Source: Panacibacter ginsenosidivorans (GTDB lineage: Bacteria > Bacteroidota > Bacteroidia > Chitinophagales > Chitinophagaceae). Taken from it: a stretch of 64,000 bases of DNA. Positions within the stretch are counted from its first letter, which is position 1. Each line of letters starts with the position of its first letter. The stretch spans positions 3,227,501-3,291,500 of the forward strand of contig NZ_CP042435.1 of NCBI RefSeq assembly GCF_007971225.1. The letters run 5' to 3'. The notes beneath the pieces are model-generated. The model was not told the DNA's origin and searched no databases. It was given only the letters and a program-made list of their open reading frames with translations. Made by a program: the position numbers and the translations under genes. Positions 1 through 8,109 of this stretch are shown here, one piece after another.

Positions 1-872
1 TAGGCCAAGGCTGGGCCTGGGATGATTACCAGGATTATTATTCAATGGAAAGAAGTGCTTTACCTGTTTACGGCAATGTTGTTACAGTGTATGGAAACAA
101 TGGCAGCGTTGCAATACAACCAGCTGCTTGTATAAAAAATTTCAGCAACTCTTATACGGACTCGGCTTTATTCATTAGCCATATAAAAAGAGCGCTGAAT
201 GCAAATGAATTCGTAGCTGATAAGTATAGCAAAGAAGAAAGCAATCCCTCAATACCTTTTATTGTAAGTGACTCATTAGTGTTGCAGATTCTCGCTGATA
301 CCATTCATAAAGAGATATACACATTATCTGATGGATGGCATGCTTTTCCGCCAATTGTTGCTTCTTATAAAATCCATTCCCAACCCACTGATTCGCTCCT
401 CAAAATAATGATGCACCGCAGCGATAATTTCTATGCAGAACAAGCATTACTCATGGTGAGTGATCAAGAACTCAATGTAATGAGCGATGAAAAAATAATT
501 GATACCTTATTAAAAACAGATTTCAAAAACATGCCTCAAAAGCCGCGTTGGGTAGATGGCAGCGGACTCAGCCGTTATAATAATTTTACGCCACAGGACT
601 TTGTTTTCGTGTTGGATAAAATGCGCAAAGAGTTTTCATGGAATCGTATCACCAGTATTTTCCCAACAGGTGGCAGTGGAACAGATCTTACAGGAAAGGT
701 CTATGCAAAGAGTGGCTCTATGAGCAACATAACTTGTTTAAGTGGTTATATAATTACCAATAAAAGAAAGACGCTGATATTCTCAGTACTCGTCAATAAT
801 AACATGAGTACAGCAACTATAATGAGAAAAAAAATAGATGCATTTTTGTCGTCTGTAATTAATGCGTATTAG
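1..872 (+). CDS. dacB: D-Ala-D-Ala carboxypeptidase/endopeptidase, PBP4 (peptidase S13) family, 3' part
   Basis: The window opens inside this gene: the reading frame is open from base 3 and the residues before the first ATG (GWAWDDYQDYYSMERSAL) already match the family, so the start lies to the left. PBP4-type enzymes trim or cleave peptide cross-links of peptidoglycan in the periplasm. Seen here are the second active-site motif SDN (in MMHRSDNFYAEQ), the family signature VDGSGLSRYN, and a KSGS in YAKSGSMSN where the family has KTG(S), the third active-site motif. The SxxK serine motif would be in the missing N-terminal part. The gene is convergent with mutL and separated from it by a short G/C hairpin. 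Family assignment is firm; whether it is mainly a carboxypeptidase or an endopeptidase cannot be told. Confidence 0.9.
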   Translation, partial: GQGWAWDDYQDYYSMERSALPVYGNVVTVYGNNGSVAIQPAACIKNFSNSYTDSALFISHIKRALNANEFVADKYSKEESNPSIPFIVSDSLVLQILADTIHKEIYTLSDGWHAFPPIVASYKIHSQPTDSLLKIMMHRSDNFYAEQALLMVSDQELNVMSDEKIIDTLLKTDFKNMPQKPRWVDGSGLSRYNNFTPQDFVFVLDKMRKEFSWNRITSIFPTGGSGTDLTGKVYAKSGSMSNITCLSGYIITNKRKTLIFSVLVNNNMSTATIMRKKIDAFLSSVINAY

Positions 873-874
873 TT

Positions 875-893
875 CTCCCCCCACCCGGGGGAG
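875..893. terminator. G/C-rich hairpin between convergent genes
   Basis: CTCCCCC and GGGGGAG pair around a CACCC loop in the 33 bp between the stop of the PBP4-family gene and the stop of mutL. There is only a short TTT after the stem, so it is a plausible but not classic intrinsic terminator serving both directions. Confidence 0.45.
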
Positions 894-905
894 TTTGAGG
901 GGGCT

Positions 906-2765
906 TTATCTCCCAAACATCCTGTCCAAATAATCTTCTTTAAATTCTATATAAGTGGGGCTTCCTGTTGCAGTAACGTTGGCTGTAGTGCATTCAAACA
1001 ATGCTTCTACCAAAGTTGTCATTTCTTTTTGTGTTAATTGCTGACCGGCTTTTATAGCCTGCTGTCTTGCCATACAGCGTACCAGCTTTTCACGCTTGCT
1101 GAATTTTATATCACTGCTAAAATGTTTGAACTGCTCTACCAACAATTCTATCGCATGCTTTTCATTGCCTTGTTGCACGTCTGCAGGCGTACCTTGAATA
1201 ACAAATGCATTGTTGCCAAAAGGTTCTACTGTATAACCCAATGATTGCAGGTCGGGTATCAGATCATGCAATAATGCGGCATCCTGTGCACCTAACTCGA
1301 CTGTTACGGGAAAGAGGCTTTGTTGTGTGGCCATTTTTTTTCCATGAATAGCTGCACTATAGCGTTCATACAAAATACGTTCATGTGCCAGTTGCTGGTG
1401 TACTAATAAGAAACCACTTTGTGTGGGAGCTATTATATAAGTGTTGTGCAATTGCAATAACAAAGCATCAGCTGCCAGTTTATTTTTACTGTTCGAAAGA
1501 TTATCTGTGGATAGTTGACGGTCAATAGTAGATTGTATTTTCTCTGCGTCTCCATTCGTCATTGAAGAATCACGATTCACAAAAAAATCTTTCCAGTGCT
1601 TTAACTCGCTCCTTTCAGTTGGTTCTATAAAATGCGCCTGGTTCTTTTGTGTAAATGTTTTGAATAAAGAAGATGACGCTGCAACAGATTCCTGTTTGTC
1701 GCTTGTAAATGGTTTACTCACTGCATCTAATTGCTGTATCTCTGCATTCAATGAAAAATCAAGCGAAGGTGCAATGCTAAATTGTGCCAGTGCATGTTTT
1801 ACTGCTGCCTGCACAAAAGCATAAATGATCTTTTCATCTTCAAACTTTATTTCCTGTTTTGTAGGATGTACATTAATATCAATTTGTGAAGGATCAAGAT
1901 CTATGAACAAGACATACATTGGAAAACTATCCTTTGCGATCATCTCATCAAATGCACTCATCACCGCATGATTCAAATAAGCACTGCGGATGAAACGGTT
2001 GTTCACAAAGAAATACTGTTCTCCACGTGTTTTGCGGGCCGTATCGGGTTTGCCTACAAAACCGTAGATGTTCATGTAATCTGTTTCTTCTTTTATGTTT
2101 ACCAGTTTGGCTGCATATTGATTGCCGAGTATCTGTGTTACACGTTGTTTCAATGTACCTGCTTCCAGGTGAAACACCTGCTGGCCATTACTGGTTAAAG
2201 AGAAAAATATATTCGGAAATGAAAGTGCCACACGAATAAACTCATCCACAATATGCCGCGTTTCTGCAGGATTACTTTTTAAAAAATTTCTTCTTGCAGG
2301 CACATTAAAGAAAACATTTTTCATAGAAATGCTGGTACCAATAGCTGCTGCACAAGGTTCCTGTTTTTTCACCGCACTGTTTTCAATTTCTATGTAAGTA
2401 CCCAGCTCATCTTCTGCACGACGGGTCTTTAATTCCACCTGCGCCACCGCGGCAATAGATGCCAATGCCTCGCCACGAAAGCCCATGGTCTTTATATGAA
2501 ACAGATCGTCAATTACTTTTATCTTACTGGTAGCATGGCGTTCAAAACTCATCCGTGCATCGGTTTCGCTCATTCCCTTGCCGTTATCAATAACCTGCAC
2601 CAGCGCTTTGCCCGCATCATTTACGATCAGTTGAATATGCGTGGCACCCGCATCAACGGCGTTTTCAAGTAATTCTTTTACTGCACTGGCAGGGCGCTGT
2701 ATCACCTCACCTGCCGCAATCTGGTTTGCAATATTATCGGGTAATAATTGTATGATATCCGCCAC
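906..2765 (-). CDS. mutL: DNA mismatch repair protein MutL
   Basis: MutL couples mismatch recognition by MutS to strand removal. The 619-residue protein has the GHKL ATPase domain with KELLENAVDAG (catalytic Glu31, Asn35), DNGKGM at 60-65 and GFRGEAL at 95-101, then the NVPARR region, a variable linker (about 330-430) and a C-terminal dimerisation domain. The start is GTG (valine codon read as Met); an in-frame TAA lies about 40 bp upstream with no ATG between, and a -7-like TATTTTTG sits 30 bp upstream. In the C-terminal domain the metal-binding endonuclease motif DQHAxxExxxxE is replaced by HQQLAHERILYE (456-467), and the final CPHGRP-like motif is also not recognisable, so nicking activity is doubtful (inference). 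No mutS is nearby. Confidence 0.95.
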   Translation of the reverse strand: MADIIQLLPDNIANQIAAGEVIQRPASAVKELLENAVDAGATHIQLIVNDAGKALVQVIDNGKGMSETDARMSFERHATSKIKVIDDLFHIKTMGFRGEALASIAAVAQVELKTRRAEDELGTYIEIENSAVKKQEPCAAAIGTSISMKNVFFNVPARRNFLKSNPAETRHIVDEFIRVALSFPNIFFSLTSNGQQVFHLEAGTLKQRVTQILGNQYAAKLVNIKEETDYMNIYGFVGKPDTARKTRGEQYFFVNNRFIRSAYLNHAVMSAFDEMIAKDSFPMYVLFIDLDPSQIDINVHPTKQEIKFEDEKIIYAFVQAAVKHALAQFSIAPSLDFSLNAEIQQLDAVSKPFTSDKQESVAASSSLFKTFTQKNQAHFIEPTERSELKHWKDFFVNRDSSMTNGDAEKIQSTIDRQLSTDNLSNSKNKLAADALLLQLHNTYIIAPTQSGFLLVHQQLAHERILYERYSAAIHGKKMATQQSLFPVTVELGAQDAALLHDLIPDLQSLGYTVEPFGNNAFVIQGTPADVQQGNEKHAIELLVEQFKHFSSDIKFSKREKLVRCMARQQAIKAGQQLTQKEMTTLVEALFECTTANVTATGSPTYIEFKEDYLDRMFGR

Positions 2766-2795
2766 AGTAACGATCCTCAGAATTTTTTAGAACAG

Positions 2796-2803
2796 CAAAA
2801 ATA
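2796..2803 (-). promoter_or_regulatory. mutL: Candidate -7 box for mutL
   Basis: On the minus strand the sequence reads TATTTTTG, which fits the Bacteroidota -7 consensus TAnnTTTG, about 30 bp before the GTG start of mutL. No good -33 TTTG was seen at the usual distance, so the call is tentative. Confidence 0.35.
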
Positions 2804-2881
2804 ACCTTATTGCCACTATTTGCCGAATGTGTGGAGAAGTGATCTTTATGAACCGGGCTGCACTGCAACCATTTGGCTTTC

Positions 2882-2901
2882 GTTGCGTCGCACTCTTGTA
2901 C
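2882..2901 (-). repeat. GTAC-CAAC intergenic repeat, copy 1 (GCGACGC class)
   Basis: Minus-strand core GTACAAGAGTGCGACGCAAC. It lies upstream of mutL and forms an inverted pair with copy 2, about 145 bp away. The 399 bp gap between mutL and the next gene holds only this pair and a terminator. Confidence 0.9.
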
Positions 2902-3046
2902 TGTTGGATTATATAGCGGCTTCGATTAAAGCGGAGTTGTGGTACGTGGGACAAGTAAGGCGAGGGGGCTAACGTTTGTATTTGCAATAAACCTACAAAA
3001 TTTATTAATTACTAATAGCAATTCATTGTTGCCTATTTTTCCACCC

Positions 3047-3066
3047 GCACAAGTGAGTGACACAAC
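3047..3066 (+). repeat. GTAC-CAAC intergenic repeat, copy 2 (GTGACAC class)
   Basis: Core GCACAAGTGAGTGACACAAC followed by the short tail AGCCGATGCCATGAAAAAC, shared with copies 4, 31 and 32. Inverted partner of copy 1. Confidence 0.9.
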
Positions 3067-3116
3067 AGCCGATGCCATGAAAAACTTCAGCCGGTTGCAT
3101 AACATCCCTGAAAATA

Positions 3117-3143
3117 AAAGACCCGGCTGATAACCGGGTCTTT
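3117..3143 (-). terminator. Intrinsic terminator of the lipoprotein gene at 3165-4277
   Basis: Perfect 10 bp stem AAAGACCCGG / CCGGGTCTTT with a 7-base loop. On the minus strand the stem is followed by a T-rich run (TTTTATTTT), 22 bp after the stop codon of the lipoprotein gene. Confidence 0.85.
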
Positions 3144-3164
3144 ATAAAACTGATCTTTTAAATA

Positions 3165-4277
3165 TTAATTATTTGGGCAGTTAAGGAAGCCATTGTCCAC
3201 TTTGCCTTCATCATAATTTTCATTGATAGCTGTAGCAGCTACATTTATTTGATCTGGTGTATAATCAGTGCTGCAACCACCAAATACATCATTGGCAATT
3301 GCAAGGAATTCTCCAACGGTCATTCCCTGGAAATCACCACTGGCAATAACCATATCCGCAAGGTGTTGTGTGCCTGCACCAAAGTTTGGATCATAATTGT
3401 CAAAGCCAACACTCAAAGCAAGTGTAAGTAATTGCCCGCCGAGAACTGTGTTAGGTCCATCGTCTGTATAGTTTTGGGTAAGTACTGCTGGTGTGCTGCT
3501 GGAAGGCAGGTATGTTTGAACGGCACCAGAATTTGTCATTACCATAGTAAATCCACCTGAACAACCTACCGTTACACCGCCAGGAAACGCACCATCAAAG
3601 TTTGCGATCATGTATGCAGTTCCTGTTCCGTTACCCTGGTCATTACCATAGCCACCTTGTGTATAAGTGGTAAGCTGGCCGCATGGTGGCGGAGGACAAT
3701 CCTGTTTGCAATATTCAACATAGGTTGACCATTTCTTTGTACCTGTTTTTGTGCTGCTTTGCAAAATAATAAATTGGGCATCTACCGGTTTGTGCGTAAC
3801 AGGATCGCGTTTTAAAAGTTTTGCAAAAGCAGAAATATCAAAGCAGCTTTCATAATTAGAAAGTGGAATAGTATAAGTATAAGAACTCAATTCCGGTTTA
3901 AACTGGTTACTAAAATCCGGAGGGTATGGTCCCTTTGGCAATTTTGGCCAGGCAACATCATCTGTTGCGGCAGTTACATGCGCAAGTGTACCAATTACAA
4001 GAGAAGATTTCTGGATCTTGTAATCAGGATTGGTAACGTCAAAAGTTACAAAAAGATTTACATCGTCATTACTTACGGAAAGAGTACCATATTGCAGACC
4101 GTTACAGTCTGAAAGCGTGTAAACAATGGGCTCGCCACAAACACCGGCCACGGAATTATCATTTAATGCACCAGCACTTAAGGCTTGTGATTGCGGTTTG
4201 TTTAACTCTGTTTTACTGCAGCTAAAGGCAATTAGGGTAATGGCAAGCAACGCCACACCGATACGGATTGTTTTCAT
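3165..4277 (-). CDS. Secreted lipoprotein, unknown function
   Basis: 370 residues. The N-terminus MKTIRIGVALLAITLIAFSC is a signal peptide with a lipobox ending in Cys20 (SPII). Residues about 45-195 form a first domain with paired cysteines (CGEP, SDCNG, YESCFD, YCKQDCPPPPC). From about 200 a second domain begins with CGQLTTYTQGGYG and contains NFDGAFPGGVTVGC and LALSVGFDNYD; I recall this TQGGWG-type domain from other Bacteroidota surface proteins, but it has no function I can name. Likely an outer-membrane or surface-exposed protein. It stands alone, with its own terminator downstream and a long upstream gap carrying a repeat pair. Confidence 0.8.
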   Translation of the reverse strand: MKTIRIGVALLAITLIAFSCSKTELNKPQSQALSAGALNDNSVAGVCGEPIVYTLSDCNGLQYGTLSVSNDDVNLFVTFDVTNPDYKIQKSSLVIGTLAHVTAATDDVAWPKLPKGPYPPDFSNQFKPELSSYTYTIPLSNYESCFDISAFAKLLKRDPVTHKPVDAQFIILQSSTKTGTKKWSTYVEYCKQDCPPPPCGQLTTYTQGGYGNDQGNGTGTAYMIANFDGAFPGGVTVGCSGGFTMVMTNSGAVQTYLPSSSTPAVLTQNYTDDGPNTVLGGQLLTLALSVGFDNYDPNFGAGTQHLADMVIASGDFQGMTVGEFLAIANDVFGGCSTDYTPDQINVAATAINENYDEGKVDNGFLNCPNN

Positions 4278-4563
4278 GTAATTGTGTTTTGATTATAAAT
4301 TAGTTGGTTCTCTACAGGAGATTGCAGTTATGGCTTTGGATAGGATTTTGGGATTGAAATGTAGAGCAAGGTAATAAAAAAATATGTGCGTCAAAATAAA
4401 AAAGTAATTAAGTGAAATTATTTTAAAATAAAACGTAGGCAAACTGATTTTAAGTGCATTTCAAAACATTCAAAAATGATAATCATCATTTTTGCAGCAG
4501 GCACTTCTGGTACATAATCTTATATTTTTTATGAACAGGACATTTGCTTTTTATGGCAACTTC

Positions 4564-4583
4564 GTTGTGTCACTCACTTGTAC
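4564..4583 (-). repeat. GTAC-CAAC intergenic repeat, copy 3 (GTGACAC class)
   Basis: Minus-strand core GTACAAGTGAGTGACACAAC, a perfect consensus copy. Inverted partner of copy 4 (243 bp unit). Confidence 0.9.
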
Positions 4584-4786
4584 TCGGGGAAGAAGAGGCA
4601 GCAAAGTAAAACGGCAAAAGCCAGAGCATTTTATCCCTGCCATGTTGCGCGTCACATGTGCCATGGCGAAGGCAATATAGGGAAAGACTGCTGATGAAAT
4701 GCTAAATTCATTAAAGATCAAATAACTTTCGCAGAAACTTTTCTTTATACTCTTTGCCTTAATGCTTTGTTGCCTTTTATTTTTTT

Positions 4787-4806
4787 GTACAGGAGTGCGA
4801 CGCAAC
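4787..4806 (+). repeat. GTAC-CAAC intergenic repeat, copy 4 (GCGACGC class)
   Basis: Core GTACAGGAGTGCGACGCAAC followed by AACCACCGCCATAGAAAAC, the short tail type. Copies 3 and 4 of one pair belong to different core classes, so pairs are not simple perfect inverted repeats. Confidence 0.9.
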
Positions 4807-4909
4807 AACCACCGCCATAGAAAACTTCAGCCAGGTACATTCAGAGAATTCTGCGGATAACATTTCTCTTACACATTAATCCATAAATTGTGCTTTAAAA
4901 TTGTTGCTG

Positions 4910-7855
4910 ATGAAAGGCTTTATGATATGCTTAAGTTTTATGTTATACGGCATTATTTCTTTTGCGCAAACTTCTTTTTACAGTGAAACATCCCAAGCAA
5001 AACACTGGGTTGACAGCGTGTACAAATCGCTCTCAAAAGAGCAACGCATTGCACAACTGATGGTGGTGCGCCTCAGCAGCCGCAACCCCGATGGCAGCGC
5101 TAAATTCTTTGATGATAAAGTAACGGAGCAAATAAAAAAATACAATATAGGCGCTATTTGTTTGTTTCAGGGAAACCCTGTGGTGCAGGCAACATTTGTA
5201 AATAATTTTCAGCGCATGGCTAAAACCCCATTGATGATCTGCATTGATGGTGAAACAGGTGTGGGCATGCGAATGTATGATAGTGTAATGAAATTTCCCG
5301 ACCAGCTAACTATGGGTGCAGTGAATGATGCAGGCCTTATTTATAATGTGGGTAAAGCAATGGGTGAACAATGCAAGCGTGCAGGTATACAGGTTGATTA
5401 TGCGCCGGTAGTTGATATTAATAACAATCCTGATAATCCCGTAATTGGTTACCGTTCTTTTGGGGAAGACAAATATAAAGTGGCGTTGTATGGAACAAAG
5501 ATCATGCAGGGTTTGCAGGATGTGGGTGTAATGGCAACAGCCAAACATTTTCCCGGTCACGGAGATGTAAGTGTTGACTCGCATCTTGATCTGCCCGTGA
5601 TCAATAAAACAAAAGAGCAATTAGATTCTTTGGAGTTGTATCCGTTTCGTCAATTATTTGAAGCAGGTGTAGGCAGTGTAATGATAGCACACCTGAGTAT
5701 TCCTGCTATTGATTCAACAGCACATCAGCCTACTTCTTTGTCGAAGAATAATGTAACTGGTTTATTAAGAAATGAACTGGGCTTTAAAGGCATTTCATTT
5801 ACAGATGCGCTGGAGATGCAGGGCGTGGCAAAATACTATCCTGCAGGCGAAGCGGGCTTTCAATCTATCATTGCAGGTAACGATATGTTGTGCTTGCCGG
5901 GAGATGTGCCGGGCACAATTAAAAGAATTCTTACTGCCATAAAAAAAGGTGAGCTTGATAAAAATGATATGGAAGCAAGAATAAAAAAAGTGTTGCTGGT
6001 GAAATATCATATGGGTTTAGCCAGTGCACCATGGGTAGATATTGACCACCTTACTGTTGATCTGAATAAAGATGTGCCTGCATTAAGAAAAGCGATCGCA
6101 GAAAATGCATTGACTGTTTTAAAATCGACACAGCCTGGTTTGTTGCCTTTGAATAAAACAGCAAGGATTGCTTATGTAGGCGTGGGCACGTACAAACCTA
6201 ATGTACTCGCAACACTTTTGAAAGATAACTACAATGCAGATCTGTATTACTTCGATTACACAAAAGACAGTGATGCTGCAACATCGTTGGTTAATTCGTT
6301 GAAAGCAAAATATGATAAGGTTATTATTGGTGTGCATAATTTATCAAAGTATCCGGCAAAACAATTTGGATTAAGTAATGCAGCCATACAGCTGGTAAAG
6401 GATCTGCAGCAGGCTACACCTGCTGCTACCTTATTGTTTGGTAATCCTTATGCTGTGAAGTATCTGTGCACAGCAACAGATCTTGCGATATGTTATGAAG
6501 ATGATGCGATCTTTCAGCAGGCAGCATTTGACTGGCTAAGTGCAAAGTTTATAGCAAAAGGAACACTGCCTGTAAGTGTTTGTAGTTTTAAGGCAGGCGA
6601 TGGTAAATTAATTCTTGAAGACAATGCATTACCATTTACTACACCTGCTGCATTAAACATTAATGATGGTCTTTTATACAAAGTTGATTCTATTGCAAAC
6701 GCAGGTATTTTTAATCGAGCTTATCCGGGTTGTGTAGTGCTTGCAGCAAAAGACGGCAAAGTGTTTTTTGATAAAGCCTATGGCTACATGACATACGATA
6801 GTACCGATCCCGTAAAAACAACCACCATTTTTGACCTGGCCTCTGTTACAAAAATTTCTGCAACCAATGTAAGTGTAATGAAGTTGTATGAAGATGGTTT
6901 GCTTGATATAAATAAAACATTGGGCGATTACCTGCCATGGGTTGCAAATACTGATAAAGCAAAACTTGTAATCAGCGATATCTTATTGCACCAGGCGGGT
7001 TTAAAAGCATTCATTCCTTTTTACGAAGAAACAATAGATACCGTTACCGGCCTTCAAAAACCGGGTTTCTATAAATCCATGCCCGATGACACATTCGATA
7101 TTCGTGTTGCAGATACATTATATATGCGCCACGATTGGAGAGACACGATGTATGCACGCATATTACAAAGTCCTTTGACCAAAGAAGGCGCATACATTTA
7201 CAGCGATAATGATTTTATATTCCTGGGAAAAGTTGTTGAACAAATAACAGGTAAAACTTTGGATACTTATGCAAAAGAAACTTTTTATGATCCCATGAAC
7301 ATGCGTACCACGGGCTTTCTTCCTGACCAATCATTCGAATTAAATAATATTGCCCCAACAGAAAGAGAAAGGAAATTTCGATTGCAACAATTGCGTGGTA
7401 CCGTGCATGATCCCGGCTCAGCAATGTTTGGTGGCGTAGCAGGGCATGCGGGTTTGTTTAGCGATGCATATGATCTTGCTAAATTATACGAGATGTTATT
7501 AAATGGCGGCACATTCAATGGCAAGCAATATTTAAAGAAAGGAACGATTGATTTTTTTACGGCTTATCATAGCGAAATCAGTCGCCGCGGTTATGGTTTT
7601 GACAAACCTGAAAAGGATAACGCTACACGCGAAGAACCTTATCCCAGCAAACTCGCATCGCCGCAAACGTACGGCCACACAGGTTATACGGGTACATGTG
7701 TGTGGGTAGACCCTGCATATAATCTTGTATATATTTTTCTTTCAAACCGTGTGTATCCTGACGGCGGCGTTAATAAACGACTTGGGGAATTAAATATTCG
7801 TGGCGCTATACAGGATGTGTTTTATGAAGCAATAGGGCAAAAGAATAATTTATAA
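4910..7855 (+). CDS. Glycoside hydrolase family 3 / serine beta-lactamase-like fusion protein
   Basis: 981 residues from ATG 4910; an in-frame TTG at 4901 is less likely because the signal peptide MKGFMICLSFMLYGIISFAQ starts at the ATG. Residues about 30-370 are a NagZ-type GH3 domain: KHFPGHGDVSVDSH (about 212-225) is the His-Asp acid/base motif and Asp299 in FTDALEM the likely nucleophile, typical of beta-N-acetylglucosaminidases. Residues about 600-975 are a class C beta-lactamase/serine hydrolase domain with SVTK (Ser645), YSD (Tyr764) and HTG (His923) in the three active-site positions. The fusion is a known Bacteroidota arrangement and suggests periplasmic peptidoglycan fragment processing (inference). 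It is convergent with the TonB receptor gene. Confidence 0.92.
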   Translation: MKGFMICLSFMLYGIISFAQTSFYSETSQAKHWVDSVYKSLSKEQRIAQLMVVRLSSRNPDGSAKFFDDKVTEQIKKYNIGAICLFQGNPVVQATFVNNFQRMAKTPLMICIDGETGVGMRMYDSVMKFPDQLTMGAVNDAGLIYNVGKAMGEQCKRAGIQVDYAPVVDINNNPDNPVIGYRSFGEDKYKVALYGTKIMQGLQDVGVMATAKHFPGHGDVSVDSHLDLPVINKTKEQLDSLELYPFRQLFEAGVGSVMIAHLSIPAIDSTAHQPTSLSKNNVTGLLRNELGFKGISFTDALEMQGVAKYYPAGEAGFQSIIAGNDMLCLPGDVPGTIKRILTAIKKGELDKNDMEARIKKVLLVKYHMGLASAPWVDIDHLTVDLNKDVPALRKAIAENALTVLKSTQPGLLPLNKTARIAYVGVGTYKPNVLATLLKDNYNADLYYFDYTKDSDAATSLVNSLKAKYDKVIIGVHNLSKYPAKQFGLSNAAIQLVKDLQQATPAATLLFGNPYAVKYLCTATDLAICYEDDAIFQQAAFDWLSAKFIAKGTLPVSVCSFKAGDGKLILEDNALPFTTPAALNINDGLLYKVDSIANAGIFNRAYPGCVVLAAKDGKVFFDKAYGYMTYDSTDPVKTTTIFDLASVTKISATNVSVMKLYEDGLLDINKTLGDYLPWVANTDKAKLVISDILLHQAGLKAFIPFYEETIDTVTGLQKPGFYKSMPDDTFDIRVADTLYMRHDWRDTMYARILQSPLTKEGAYIYSDNDFIFLGKVVEQITGKTLDTYAKETFYDPMNMRTTGFLPDQSFELNNIAPTERERKFRLQQLRGTVHDPGSAMFGGVAGHAGLFSDAYDLAKLYEMLLNGGTFNGKQYLKKGTIDFFTAYHSEISRRGYGFDKPEKDNATREEPYPSKLASPQTYGHTGYTGTCVWVDPAYNLVYIFLSNRVYPDGGVNKRLGELNIRGAIQDVFYEAIGQKNNL

Positions 7856-7892
7856 TTTTTGGTTGCCGGCTGCAAAGCAAATGGCATCGCCG

Positions 7893-7912
7893 GTTGTGTC
7901 ACTCACTTCAAC
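7893..7912 (-). repeat. GTAC-CAAC intergenic repeat, copy 5 (GTGACAC class, GAAG variant)
   Basis: Minus-strand core GTTGAAGTGAGTGACACAAC, where the GTAC end is replaced by GTTG. The inner flank contains GTTCAGAAC and GCTCACCAA, shared with copy 7. Preceded on the plus strand by GGCATCGCCG, the short tail type. Confidence 0.85.
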
Positions 7913-7998
7913 GTTCTGAACATTGGTGAGCAAACAACAGAATGTAACCCCATAGTTTTGCTTCGGTACAATATTTATTTGTTGCATAAAGATATAGC

Positions 7999-8018
7999 GT
8001 ACCAGTGAGTGACACAAC
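7999..8018 (+). repeat. GTAC-CAAC intergenic repeat, copy 6 (GTGACAC class)
   Basis: Core GTACCAGTGAGTGACACAAC with left flank GCATAAAGATATAGC and the tail CAAAGCTTCATAGTAGGAAT. The tail continues as in copy 12. Forms a 126 bp inverted unit with copy 5 between convergent genes. Confidence 0.9.
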
Positions 8019-8052
8019 CAAAGCTTCATAGTAGGAATACAGCTAAGTACGC

Positions 8053-8094
8053 AAAATAAAAAAGAGCATTCATGAGAATACTCTTTTTTATTTT
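8053..8094. terminator. Long bidirectional terminator hairpin
   Basis: Arms at 8053-8071 and 8076-8094 pair over 19 positions with one C/A mismatch around an ATGA loop; the outer part is A-rich on one side and T-rich on the other, so it can end transcription from the GH3 gene and, on the other strand, from the TonB receptor gene. Confidence 0.85.
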
Positions 8095-8109
8095 GTAAAA
8101 TACGATAAG

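Larger units (their letters stand above)
4278..4909. other. Divergent intergenic region with an inverted repeat pair
   Basis: About 630 bp between two divergently transcribed genes. It holds repeat copies 3 and 4 in inverted orientation. Short open frames that cross the repeats were judged spurious. The segment just upstream of the lipoprotein gene is very AT-rich and probably carries its promoter, but no clear box was seen. Confidence 0.6.

Noticed and set aside
875-905. CTCCCCC/GGGGGAG hairpin as a second repeat family
   Set aside because: Only one instance was found in the window.
3117-3143. Terminator hairpin as part of the repeat family
   Set aside because: It follows copy 2, but the other terminators found (8053, 13522, 24143, 37690, 61105) have unrelated stems; the repeat itself lacks a U-rich terminator structure.
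4492-4808. Short open frames on both strands over repeat copies 3 and 4
   Set aside because: They run through the repeat cores and have no ribosome site or protein-like composition.
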